From Episyrphus balteatus (taxonomy: Eukaryota > Arthropoda > Insecta > Diptera > Syrphidae): a stretch of DNA of 64,000 bases. A model generated the notes under the pieces. The model did not search any database, was not told where the DNA came from, and saw nothing but the letters and a program-made list of their open reading frames with translations. Shown piece by piece: positions 34,906-45,320 of the stretch. Position 1 is the first letter of the stretch, and each line of letters opens with the position of its first letter. Location: assembly GCF_945859705.1 (NCBI RefSeq), contig NC_079134.1, forward strand, positions 40,128,576 through 40,192,575, written 5' to 3'. The position numbers were made by a program, and so were the translations under genes.

Positions 34906-35710
34906 ACCCTGCAAGTTCCATATTGCTACTACTAGTGCTGAAGCACACACAATTCTCATAAGATTACCATATCGCACATTTTATGCGCAATTCATTTACT
35001 TTCGTTAAGCATATACCGTACGTTCTGAACCGCACAACATGAGTTAATTTCACAGAATAAATTGAAAACTACATGGACGCAAGGAGGATGGAAGAATTAA
35101 TTTATTGTTCACTTGATAAAAATGTAAAAAACGAAGTGTGGATTAATTAATTTAATAATAGAAATTAAAAATATCAAATTAAATTAATTTACATATACTG
35201 AATGAGAAGTATAACTTCAGTCGTGTGTACATGTGTACACACACTCTTTTTTTTTGTTTGACAACCTATAAAAAATTTTATACCATGTGAAAGCTTATTG
35301 TTTCACCTTGTATAATGATGTATAAATCTTATTTCAAAGATGTCTACAAGAGAAGTTAGAATTTTTTAAAGTCAACCATGTCGAATTTCCAGACTGAGAT
35401 TACGGTGCTTCCTACACTGGTAGCTGGTCATCGCCAACAGATCTCCACAGGTGTTTGGAGGTATTTTTAAATTTTTTCAATTTAAGATTGTGTAACTTGT
35501 AGAGCACGTAACGTTATGTGTGATATATCAAATAAAAGGTTATGTTATCAGCATGCGTATTAAAGTTAAATCAAATTTGTATGTGCACTACATCAAAAGA
35601 TATAACGTGTGTTGGAAAAGAACATCTTTTTACCGTTATCTCCGAATTTTGAATATGAAATTAATTGAAATTTTGTACAATTATAATTTATTTAATTACC
35701 TATCTACAGT

Positions 35711-36659
35711 ACAAATTTCATTCATCTATCTATTCAAACAAAAAAGTTATAACAAGTTGAAGTCGTGTCGCGTTTTCGTTTCATCTTGTTTCAAATCACT
35801 ACGATACTAAAGAAGTTTTCACTTCAAAAAAGGAGTAAAGAAACTCGTTACGGAAAAAAGATTTGTTTAATTGTATTTACTCATTAATTACTCGCCAGCC
35901 ACTTTGAGCACAAGTCGCAGTTATAAATGAAATAAACATCTTCTATTTGCTTAAAGGTGATTCACACAGTTTAAATGGGCCCATTTTTTACACGAAATGC
36001 CATGAAACAATTTCCTGCTGACTTCTGCTTGACTTCAAACAACTTCCATGGACCATGGTCCATGGACTTGGAGTTTTTTTTTCGGAAACTATCTGCATTG
36101 CATTGCATTGCATTTAATATCTTGGTTACCCTTTAGTATTTATTGAATAATATTGATAAGAGCCTTGAATTAAAAGCCAAGTTTCCTTTTCAAGAGTTTA
36201 TTAGCAACTAACTTACAATCGCTATAAAAAATTTAGGAACAATTAAGAATAATAATAATCGTCTGATGCTAATGATTCCAATGCCGTCTTTACCATAAGG
36301 GCACACGGGGCCCGTGCCCAGGGCCCCCCTTCTCAGGGGGGGCCCGAAGGTAAATTTCTTGCACACTTTTATTCTCGAAGCATTTTTGTCGTGCAGACCA
36401 TCTACCAAAAAATTTTAGTTTTTATATGGCAAATATAATTAAGTTTTCAAAAAGAAAACAAATCATGTGGCGTTGTATGCGGACAAAATTTTAAATCCAA
36501 ACGACCAAACCCAAATTCAATTTTCAAAAAAAAAAAATAAGACAATAACATTTTCAAAAAACAAGAAAAATATCATTTTTTCAACTGCAGGTAAGATTAT
36601 TTATCATTTATTAATAAAAACAACGAATTCTCTTCCATTATCTTTTTCCTTAAATAATA
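35711..36659. other. Non-coding DNA with a GC-rich transposon-like terminus
   Basis: At 36282-36350 the sequence GCCGTCTTTACCATAAGGG is followed by GGGGCCCGTGCCC and a CCCCCC..GGGGGGG hairpin, a pattern typical of ends of hAT-like elements. The other end was not found. A short GCATT microsatellite lies at about 36096-36112. Confidence 0.45.
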
Positions 36660-36660
36660 A

Positions 36661-37008
36661 TCACAACAAAAACATTACTGTTAAAAAAAGAGCCAAGTTC
36701 TCTTATATTGAAATTATGCTGGCACAAAAAGTACTGAGATGTAAAAGTGTACCAAGTTCTAAAGTTTGGGTTCAAATTCGTATCAATAAAATTTTGATTG
36801 TTCTCTTGACAATTTTTCTTAATTATCGATTTTTAAAGTTACATATTTCAAAAATTGCCAAGTAAACAATCAAAATTTTATTGATACGAATTTGAACCCA
36901 AACTTTAGAACTTGGTACACTTTTACATCTCAGTACTTTTTGTGCCAGCATAATTTCAATATAAGAGAACTTGGCTCTTTTTTTAACAGTAATGTTTTTG
37001 TTGTGATT
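36661..37008. repeat. Terminal palindrome of the composite element
   Basis: TCACAACAAAAACATTACTG at 36661 is inverted at 36989-37008. The arms (about 160 bases) include AGAGCCAAGTTCTC and TTGGGTTCAAATTCGTATC. The match to the palindrome at 6050-6402 is near-identical. Confidence 0.8.
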
Positions 37009-37075
37009 TCACTACTTTTTGCAAGGTATGGCTGTAGAATATAAAATCTCTATATTTGATGAAAATTCAGTGAAA

Positions 37076-38740
37076 ATGGGTGGTTGCCACGCCCCCTGCC
37101 TGAAATTCTCAAACTTTAAATTTTTTCCTGTGTGTAAACTACCAGCTCCACCATTCTACCAAATTTCAAGATTCTACGACAATCAGAAGTGCTCTATAAT
37201 AATTTATGAAAACTCAGCGGAAATGGGCGGTTGCCACGCTCCCTGGCTGAAATTCTCAAGTTTTAAATTTTTTCCTTTGTATGTACTACCAGCTCTACTA
37301 TTCTACCAAATTTCAAGATTCTACGACAATCAGAAGTGCTCTATAATAATTTATGAAAATTCAGCGGAAATGGGCGGTTGCCACGCCCCCTGGCTGAAAT
37401 TCTCAAATTTTAAATTTATTCCTTTGTATAAACTACCAGTTCTACTATTCTACCAAATTTCAAGATTCTACGACAATCAGAAGTGCTCTATAATAATTTA
37501 TGAAAATTCAGCGGAAATGGGCGGTTGCCACGCCCCCTGGCTGAAATTCTCAAATTTTAAATTTATTCCTTTGTATAAACTACCAGCTCTACTATTCTAC
37601 CAAATTTAAAGATTCTACGACAATCAGAAGTGCTCTATAATAATTTATGAAAATTCAGCGGAAATGGGCGGTTGCCACGCCCCCTGGCTGAAATTCTCAA
37701 GTTTTAAATTTTTTCCTTTGTATAAACTACTAGCTCTACTATTCTACCAAATTTCAAGATTCTACGACATTCAGAAGTGCTCTATAATAGTTTATGAAAA
37801 TTCAGCGGAAATGGGCGGTTGCCACGCCTCCTGGCTGAAATTCTCAAGTTTTAAATTTTTTCCTTTGTATTAACTACCAGCTCTACTATTCTACCAAATT
37901 TCAAGATTCTACCATAATCAGAAGTGCTCTATAATAATTTATGAAAATTCAGCGGAAATGGGCGGTTGCCACGCCCCCTGGCTGAAATTCTCAAATTTTA
38001 AATTTATTCCTTTGTATAAACTACCAGCTCTACTATTCTACCAAATTTAAAGATTCTACGACAATCAGAAGTGCTCTATAATAATTTATGAAAATTCAGC
38101 GGAAATGGGCGGTTGCCACGCCCCCTGGCTGAAATTCTCAAGTTTTAAATTTTTTCCTTTGTATAAACTACTAGCTCTACTATTCTACCAAATTTCAAGA
38201 TTCTACGACATTCAGAAGTGCTCTATAATAGTTTATGAAAATTCAGCGGAAATGGGCGGTTGCCACGCCTCCTGGCTGAAATTCTCAAGTTTTAAATTTT
38301 TTCCTTTGTATTAACTACCAGCTCTACTATTCTACCAAATTTCAAGATTCTACGATAATCAGAAGTGCTCTATAATATATGATGAAAATTCAGCGGAAAT
38401 GGGCGGTTGCCACGCCCCCTGGCTGAAATTCTCAAGTTTTAAATTTTTTCCTTTGTATAAACTACTAGCTCTACTATTCTACCAAATTTCAAGATTCTAC
38501 GACATTCAGAAGTGCTCTATAATAGTTTATGAAAATTCAGCGGAAATGGGCGGTTGCCACGCCTCCTGGCTGAAATTCTCAAGTTTTAAATTTTTTCCTT
38601 TGTATTAACTACCAGCTCTACTATTCTACCAAATTTCAAGATTCTACGATAATCAGAAGTGCTCTATAATATATGATGAAAATTCAGCGGAAATGGGCGG
38701 ATGCCACGCCCCCTGAATTGAAAATCTCAAATTTTCGATT
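37076..38740. repeat. 147-bp tandem repeat array, 12 registers
   Basis: ATGGG(C/T)GG occurs at 37076, 37223, 37370, 37517, 37664, 37811, 37958, 38105, 38252, 38399, 38546 and 38693, every step exactly 147 bases. Alternating unit types (CACGCCCCC and CACGCCTCC) build a 294-bp dimer that is repeated at 37664, 38105 and 38399. Because 147 is divisible by three, long plus-strand frames (up to 196 codons) run through it; I do not regard these as genes, since several units carry in-frame stops and the minus strand is similarly structured. Confidence 0.9.
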
Positions 38741-38828
38741 TTTTCCTTTGTATACACCACAAGTCCTATCACCGTGTAAAATTTCAAGTTTCTACGATAT
38801 CGGGAAGTTCTCCATAATTTTGATGATC

Positions 38829-38905
38829 TGTCAGTGAGTCAGTGAGTCAGTGAGTCAGTGAGTCAGTGAGTCAGTGAGTCAGTGAGTCAGTGAGTCAGTG
38901 AGTCA
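38829..38905. repeat. GTCAGTGA microsatellite
   Basis: About 9.5 copies of the 8-bp unit GTCAGTGA without interruption. The shorter copy of the element carries GACT/TCAC repeats at the same place. Confidence 0.9.
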
Positions 38906-39147
38906 GTTACGGTTTTTGCGATTTTTGAAGCCCTATATCTCAGAAACTACTCATCGTAGGAGGCTGAAAGGAGTTTGTGAGGAGTTTGGTTTTTACGAGC
39001 TCAACAAATGTAGTGAGTTTGAAATTTCTAGCATCTTTGGTGTGGAAGTTAGAGGGGGGTCGAAAATGGCCTGAGTTGTTTCCTGTAAATAAGGGTGTAG
39101 TGCCAAAGTTGCTAGAGAACTTGGCTGGGCACTACCGTGCCCCTTGA

Positions 39148-40450
39148 TTTCGTTTGAAGTTTGCAAAACTGTCAAACTTGTAGTGCGTGTTAAAATCAGT
39201 GTAAAAATATGTGTAGATTTGCATTAAAAGACGAAAAAAGAATCAATTCGTCGGCAAAAAAACATCAATACTTTTTCCTTTGGAAAACGTTTAAGAAAAA
39301 ACTTTTGCTGGCTCGTCGATGGTACATCAATGTTTTGGTTCAATGGAAAATTCCATGGTACAATGGTTGGCACCATTTTTTAATTTGCATTGCGAATTGC
39401 TCTCGTGTTTAAAGACTGACACATAAAATTCATTAAATAACTTTAAAAAGAATTGTTTTTCAAAAAAAAAAAAAAACAAAATAATTTTTTTTAAATCCAA
39501 ACATTTTTCTTTTTTTAAGTTTTCTTAATTTTAATATCAGTATAAACCTTTTTTATGTCAAAATTTTCATTAAAATCGGTTGTGTAATTTACATTAAGAA
39601 ACGGTTCTATGGCAAGTAGGTACCGTTAATAACGGTCCAAAAAAATATTTTTCTTCTTTCAAAAGTGCGGCCTTATTTGCAGCATTACAATTTTTTTTTA
39701 CAATATCTCTAAAACTTTATATTGGATATATCCGTTGAAAAGGAGACATTAAAATAAAAAGACAAAAATATAAAAAAACGACTCTTGGAAATTACGTACA
39801 AATCGTCTGTACCGAGTTTTTAGCAAATCTATCAATCCGTTTGAGCTCTTTTTTTCCAATTCTTCAAACTGAAACTTATAACGGATACAGGGTATAATTA
39901 TTGGCAGTATAAAAAGTACAATTATAATTGTACAATTATATTTGTATAATTTTTCAACAAAAATGCAACACAAAAATTCCCCAATTGTAATTATCTTTTT
40001 GTCGGGGACATTTAAAATTTTTCTTAAGCTTTAAATTTCTTTATGGACTTGGTAGGAAAAACATTAGCAAATATTAAAGAAAAATTTCGAATAAACATGT
40101 CAGTTCTCATTTTATTTCTTTTTATTGAAACTGAGATTTATAGTTTTTTGTTTATTTCAATGTATTTTACAATCTTCATTTATATGGCACTCTTTGGTGC
40201 TTGAAATAACTACGATTCCAATATTTTTCGAACTCTTTATTATCAGGTTCATTTAAATTTTATTTTTTTTTTTCCTTTTTCTCGGTGTAAGAATATAAAT
40301 CTTGGTATAATCTTAATATTTAAATGATTTTTCTGTGGATAGCTGTACCAACAAAAAACCCATTTAGTATTGCAATTAAAAAAAAAAAAAAAAAACAAGT
40401 TTGATATTTTTTTTTTAAAATAATTCTTTATTTGTAAGTTGTAACAAATA
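39148..40450. other. Non-coding AT-rich DNA
   Basis: Homopolymer runs (for example A15 near 40380). No gene recognised. Confidence 0.4.
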
Positions 40451-40456
40451 AATCAT

Positions 40457-40656
40457 TTAACCTAGAAGTGATATATTAGCTACTCCTGGAATAATAACAT
40501 CAACTGATTCTCCTAGATCCTGAAAAAGAAAAAAAAAAAACAACAGAAAGCAAGATTATTATTTATTGAATCTTAAAAAACGAAATGATTTATTGTTCTT
40601 ACCACTAGGAACGTCAGAAATCCAACGATAACTGCACAAATTGAAAGTCTATACAT
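40457..40656 (-). CDS. Small secreted peptide, family member 3 (38 aa)
   Basis: Minus strand; exons are 40656-40603 and 40519-40457, with an 83-base intron. Signal exon identical in protein to copy 2 (MYRLSICAVIVGFLTFLV). Mature exon: DLGESVDVIIPGVANISLLG, differing from copy 2 only by two Ile-to-Val changes. The DNA differences from copy 2 in coding sequence are few, several of them silent or conservative, which suggests selection on the peptide. Promoter block inverted accordingly: ATAAATA at 40719-40725 and ACTGA at 40689-40693. A copy of the upstream AAAAAAAGGGAGTA element is at about 40769-40783. It lies 10.7 kb from copy 2 in inverted orientation. Confidence 0.82.
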
Positions 40657-40688
40657 TTTGATGTGGCTACCAGTGAACTGACTAATAA

Positions 40689-40783
40689 ACTGACTTGCAA
40701 TGCATTCAAATTTACCAAATAAATATTAAAATTTCTTTGCGTTGTAGTAAAACATAAAATATTTTGACTACTCCCTTTTTTTG
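40689..40783 (-). promoter_or_regulatory. Promoter of secreted-peptide gene copy 3
   Basis: Minus strand: shared AAAAGGGAG block, then TATTTAT (40725-40719) and TCAGT (40693-40689), the same order and spacing as copies 1 and 2. Confidence 0.65.
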
Positions 40784-40789
40784 ATAAAA

Positions 40790-41300
40790 CAAATTTAATA
40801 ACAGTTTAATAACTAGTTAAAAATTGAAGATCATTTCTTTTCGATATTCAAAGGTTTTTAAGTATATAAATATGATGTAATTCTTATACAATGTAAACAT
40901 ATTTCAAACTTGTACCATAATTTCTACTTACTGGACTTTGAAGTCTTAAAAAAAAAACTCGGCTCGTGTCGGAGTAACCACACTGTAATTATAAAAAAAT
41001 AGTTATAGAACACATTTGCCATGATGCGTCTTTTTATCTCATTAGTAGATGAGCTAGTTTGGGACTCTAGTCATCACATAGCACATACGATTTTTTCGTA
41101 TAGTCTTCTCTCTGAAAGCTAATATCTTCTAAACGATGACAGCTATGAAAAACTACATTTTAATATTTTTTATGGAAAACATCATGGGCTATGAAATAAA
41201 TTTAAAATATTTTTCAAAAATTGCATTTTAAAAGGGTTAAGTATAAAAAACTGATATTTTTGATTTTTGTCCAAACAAAAAAAAAAAATTTTTTTTTAAT
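40790..41300. other. Non-coding DNA
   Basis: Includes the upstream homology of peptide copy 3 (to about 40860). Nothing else recognised. Confidence 0.4.
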
Positions 41301-41717
41301 TACTCAAGTAGCACAAAAGTCTTAAATACACCAAAATATTTGGTGTATTTTTTGCACTTTTGTGATATACATTTTTAATATAAAAAATACACCATTTGCT
41401 CGTATATAATAAACTCCGGTGGTTAAAAAAATATACCGATTTTTGGTGTATAAATGGCGCTAGTGGTATATTAAATGATCTGGTTGTTGGTAAAAATTAT
41501 CCCTTTGAAATTGATAAATACACAATAAATCTATGGATAAAATACACCATTTAAATTATTCTAATTTAAAAATTGAGTCAAAGTTTATTTTTTACCTCAA
41601 ACAGTTTGATAAATAATTAAGTTTATTAAATTAGTATTTTTATAATTTATAAACTCAACATTAAGAATGTACAACTATTATAATAAAGGAATTCTTATTT
41701 ATAAAGAAAATAATAAA

Positions 41718-42110
41718 TTAAACTGCAGTCGTAGGTTCAGTTATTTCATATATATACTCGGCTTCTTCAACAAACGGATCACCATCTCCACGACGTTGTA
41801 GCACAGAGTTACGACTCAGCCCACCTAATTGACCTTGTTGATCCAAAGTCATTAGCTTCAATTCGGATGCCCAAGCTTTGCCAATTTTATCATATTCATT
41901 TTCTTGTGCTGCACTGCAATACAAGGACATGTTGAACAAATGTGTTGTTGTTGTTGTTGCCCTTCTTTCTGATGTACACGAGGATTTGGTGGTGGTCGTG
42001 GTTTTTGAGGTGGATTTGCTGTTGAACTGGCAGTTGGCTCGACGTTAGAGGAGTTTGATATAGCACCTATTGATTCTGATTTTGTTGAAATTCTTCGTTT
42101 ATTCTTAAAC
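41718..42110 (-). pseudogene. Downstream frame of the BED-finger protein, BESS-like tail
   Basis: Minus strand. One frame (about 42110-41885) reads KRRISTKSESIGAISN, then a Pro-rich linker and a poly-Gln run. A second frame (about 41930-41718) reads ENEYDKIGKAWASELKLMTL, which resembles the C-terminal BESS-like helix of insect BED/MADF proteins. It ends YEITEPTTAV. The frames overlap around the CAA repeat, so either an intron ending TTGTATTGCAG near 41915 joins them or a repeat-length change shifted the frame. Confidence 0.45.
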
Positions 42111-42278
42111 GGCCTGAAAGTACTTCTACCGAAATAAATATTCGAGACTTATAAGAAAAAATGTTTATTCAACATGAGAAAATATTTTGAACTAACAATT
42201 ATTAAAATCGTTACTACGATAAGTTTCAAACAAAATCAAATGAGTTTTTAACAAAACAAAACAGAACAAGTAATTATA

Positions 42279-42569
42279 TCAAATTAAAGTATAATATTCA
42301 ACAGATTTGGAGGAAACTGGTGATGGGACCCTTAATGAAGGCTTTCGTGTAGAAATTTTAGTATCCGATTTAAATTTAGATGGTTTTGATAACTTAGCTC
42401 CTTTGATATGGAAAGCAGGATGTTTATTTTGGACATGACGTTTTAGGTTAAAAATGAACGTTTTGTATGAAAATTTATTTTCACAAATATTACACCGTGC
42501 ATACATTTGGTCAAGAATTGTAAAGTAGTCCCAGATTAAACTGGTCTCACTCTTCTTTGGATCACTCAT
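42279..42569 (-). CDS. BED-type zinc finger protein, N-terminal exon
   Basis: 96-codon frame from an ATG at 42569. Residues about 10-50 form a BED-type finger: an aromatic-rich start (SLIWDYFTIL), C-x2-C (ARCNICENKF) and H-x5-H (LKRHVQNKH). Residues 55-90 are basic and Ser/Pro rich. The frame ends in a stop, but probable further exons lie downstream on the same strand (42110-41718). BED fingers bind DNA and are common in hAT and related transposases and their domesticated derivatives. The location between terminal inverted repeats suggests an element-encoded protein rather than a host gene. Confidence 0.65.
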   Translation of the reverse strand: MSDPKKSETSLIWDYFTILDQMYARCNICENKFSYKTFIFNLKRHVQNKHPAFHIKGAKLSKPSKFKSDTKISTRKPSLRVPSPVSSKSVEYYTLI

Positions 42570-43550
42570 TTATTAGTGTTAAATCGTTTAATTGTCTTGA
42601 TTTTTAATAAATGTTAGTTTGATAAGTTATATTCACTGAAGTTTGAATACTTGTAACTTAGAAAAGTATGCGTACTTTGTTTTTAAGCCTGATTATTACG
42701 GTAGGTTTTTTCAACTTAAATTAAGCTTTTCTCAATATGGTAAAGTGGGGTACATTCATCATCAGGGCACATTCGTCAAATTTATTTTCGGTTGTATGCA
42801 CTATGAATTTAGAAATGAAAATGACACAGAACTAAAAATCGAGCGCCTCAAAAATGTCCGTGAATTATAATTTTTTTGTTGTTTTTCATTTTTTTAGAAG
42901 AGTTCTTTTGTAATATAAATATACCGAATCGAAAAAAACCAAGAATGCGGGATAATTAGGTCGATAAATATACTATTTTAGTAAAATAATTAATCGCTGT
43001 CTTCTTTTTTTTAAATGGCGGCCATTGAAAAATATGTCGTCTCCCACTCTTGCATTCTGGTGAATTTTATGTCCGCAGGGTGTACTTCCTACACCTAAGA
43101 AAGTGTAAAAAATATAACGTTTTGGTTGATTTCAGAATCGAAAAATTGTATGCACCATTAATGGTATATTATAAAAACAACTGAATATAGGTGTATATTT
43201 TGCACTGAATTTTAAAAAAATGTCTAAATTTTTTACAGAAAAGACAGTGGTATAATTTTTATACCAATAATTTTGAGAAATACACCATGTTTTTTGAATT
43301 TCCTCAAATTTACACCAAAATTAATGAATTTACACCAATTTATACACCAGTGTGCTCCTTGAGTAAAGCATTAAAACTTGAATAACTTTTTATGCACACA
43401 TGGGACTTTTGGGGACTTTTTGACATTTTACTTTAATCGACGTTTAAATGCTCTGTACCAATTTTCAGCCCTGTGCGAATTATTTCTGGGTTTGCTCTTT
43501 TTTTATGTTTATTTTGTCTGGACTTTTAACTGAGACTTGAGATTGAGACC

Positions 43551-43760
43551 TTGTCGTCAAAGAAATGTTATATTTGTGGTGCAACAACCAAAATGGTGAC
43601 CCAAATAAGTTGGACAGCAATCCAGAAAATGTTGGTTTTCGTGTGTCGACACTTCATGCATGTTTTAAAAAAAATTCTTTCAAAGCTTCTAATGGAATTT
43701 GATAAAATTATGCTTTCCGAGCAAACTTGTCAAAATTTCTTGAAGTTATACCGCCAATAA
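43551..43760 (+). pseudogene. Possible transposon-protein fragment (CxxC, STLHA motif)
   Basis: A frame reading KCYICGATTK and, in a neighbouring frame, NVGFRVSTLHAC. The order of a CxxC pair followed by a G.STLHA-type motif is something I associate with repeated, transposon-like proteins of insects, but I cannot name the family. A frameshift separates the two parts. Confidence 0.3.
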
Positions 43761-43769
43761 ATATTAAAT

Positions 43770-44950
43770 CATCGAACATTGAGTTTTTTACTTTTGAAAA
43801 AAAAATATGTACAAAACTTACTAAACTTTGTATTTCAATCTGTATAACTGAATAAAATGTTTCCACGTGAGTTTTCTATTGATATCATGGATTCTGCCGT
43901 CTCTATGTATTATTTTGCTTGTAATCACAACTTTTTTCGAATGAAGAAGTTGCTTCTTCTTTTTTTTTTCTTTTGGTATTTACCACACAAAAAAATGACT
44001 TCCCGTCACATCCATCCGCATCCGTTTTAAGTCCACGGATATACAAATAAAAATAAGAAACAATGAACTGAAAATTCAAACTGAATAAATTCAATCAGAC
44101 TAATGGCGGGCAAGGCAGAGAGGCACCCTCGTAAAATAAACAACTATACCACCTCCATACCGTTTCTCCATACTTTGTGTACACAAAACAGTAAAAAAAA
44201 AAACCGGGAGAACACAAAATGAAACTTAGATCCATCTACGAGAAAGGACATATCTTCATATCCCTCTCGTATCCTCGTTTGATTCTTTTTAGTATTTTCA
44301 TTTATTTTGTATAAATAAAGGATGTTCCGTTTGTCCTGTCCAAGCATTGGAATTGAATACATTTTAACTGTCATCGTCATCGTTCGTCGTTGTCGTTGTT
44401 CTCCTGTTTGTGTGTGTGGTTAGTTGTCCCTTACGCAAACAAAACGGACCCGGCGAGTGACAGATAAAAAACTTTGCTTGCCAAATTTTATTGCAAAAGG
44501 TGCTTTTATATGCTTTTTTTTTTACTTGGGCTGACCAAAAGGACGGACGTGGGTTGATGATGATATGGGATCAGAATAAGGCAACCATAGTAGCAGAAGC
44601 AAATAAACACACAATTCAATGATTTGGCAGAATATATTTGAGTTTGCAATGTACGAGTATTATCTTTATTCAAACCCTCTATGTTTTTTTTAAAGTTAAA
44701 AACTGAATTTCCAGGTACGTGAAATTACTATTTTTCTTTTAAGGTCTCAGTAAAACAACTTACTGAATATGCATTTCTTCTAATAAAACAGGATAAAAGA
44801 TAATAAAGTCACGATTTTGATGTGATTGTTTTTTGAAAAGATAAATAAATTATTAGGATAACTTCAACATTTTTAGATATTCAATTTTAATTTAATAAAA
44901 AAAAATAAACAGTTGTAATGTATTAACATTAAAACATATCAAACGAATTA
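43770..44950. other. Non-coding DNA
   Basis: Nothing recognised. It includes a slightly GC-richer stretch at 44330-44460 with CGTCATCGTCATCGTTCGTCG repeats. Confidence 0.35.
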
Positions 44951-45320
44951 TATTGAAACGAAGCTGAATTTGCTGTTCAAGACCCTCGAATTAGTTGTGC
45001 TGATTTCAATTTTGTCGCTCACTGTTTTCATTCAAATTTTTGACATTTTCCTAACCAGACACGAACTTACCAAGTTTCAAATTTTCTCGTCTTTTTTAAT
45101 ATTAAATTGGCTGAACGCATTCATTTTCAATTTTATTTACCACAGCTGCCCATAGAGCAAAAGTATCTTGTTCTCCTTCATGAGTATAATGTTTTCTCTT
45201 TTTGCCTAGCGGTAAAATATACTGGCACCAGACAAATGTATGACGCTTAAACAAAAATGGCATTTAACGGTCTTCGTCTCCATAGTCGTGCTTCGATTGG
45301 TTTGAGTTTTAGTTACTGAT

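Larger units (their letters stand above)
33918..35218. mobile_element. Insertion within the large foldback arm
   Basis: The copy at 55735-56280 runs straight through the point where this segment interrupts the foldback at 33918, which marks it as an insertion. Ends TGAAGTTATACTTCT at 33918 and AGAAGTATAACTTCA at about 35204-35218 are exact inverted repeats. About 40 additional bases before the foldback resumes are unexplained. It carries two internal simple-repeat blocks. Confidence 0.6.
31517..35710. mobile_element. Large inverted-repeat complex
   Basis: Two inverted relationships overlap here. First, GACGTGATAACGTC near 31519 is inverted near 32990 (GACGACGTTATCACGT). Second, an arm at about 32270-32720 (GAGATCTGTTG; TCAGTCTGGAAATTCGACAT; GACCTGATCGATATATAT) is inverted at 33775-33918 and, after an interrupting segment, at 35255-35560. 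A third partial copy of this arm, uninterrupted, lies at 55735-56280. No transposase seen. Exact boundaries of the individual elements are not resolved. Confidence 0.6.
36660..39147 (-). mobile_element. Composite 147-bp-repeat element, long copy
   Basis: This is the opposite orientation of 5434-6402. In minus-strand order: terminus TCAAGGGGCACGG with hairpin at 39147; body; GTCAGTGA microsatellite (38829-38905); 147-bp array (12 registers, 38740-37076); linker with TTGCAAAAAGTAGTGAAATC; palindrome of about 345 bp ending near 36660. The two copies share both termini and all modules; they differ mainly in array length. No target duplication is visible at either copy. Confidence 0.75.
41301..43365. 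mobile_element. 2.07-kb TIR element carrying a BED-finger ORF
   Basis: TACTCAAGTAGCACA at 41301-41315 is inverted at 43351-43365 (14 of 15 bases). Inside both ends are clusters of ACACCA/TGGTGT subterminal repeats (about 41330-41560 and 43160-43350). The middle, on the minus strand, holds the BED-finger frame and its downstream frame. A transposon with subterminal protein-binding repeats is the best reading; no target duplication could be assigned and no DDE transposase is visible, so the superfamily is open. Confidence 0.65.

Noticed and set aside
37019..37609. 196-codon frame and three identical 69-codon frames in 37.0-38.6 kb as a repeat protein gene
   Set aside because: They are produced by the 147-bp tandem array, whose length is divisible by three; some units contain in-frame stops and the array is non-coding in the short copy of the element.
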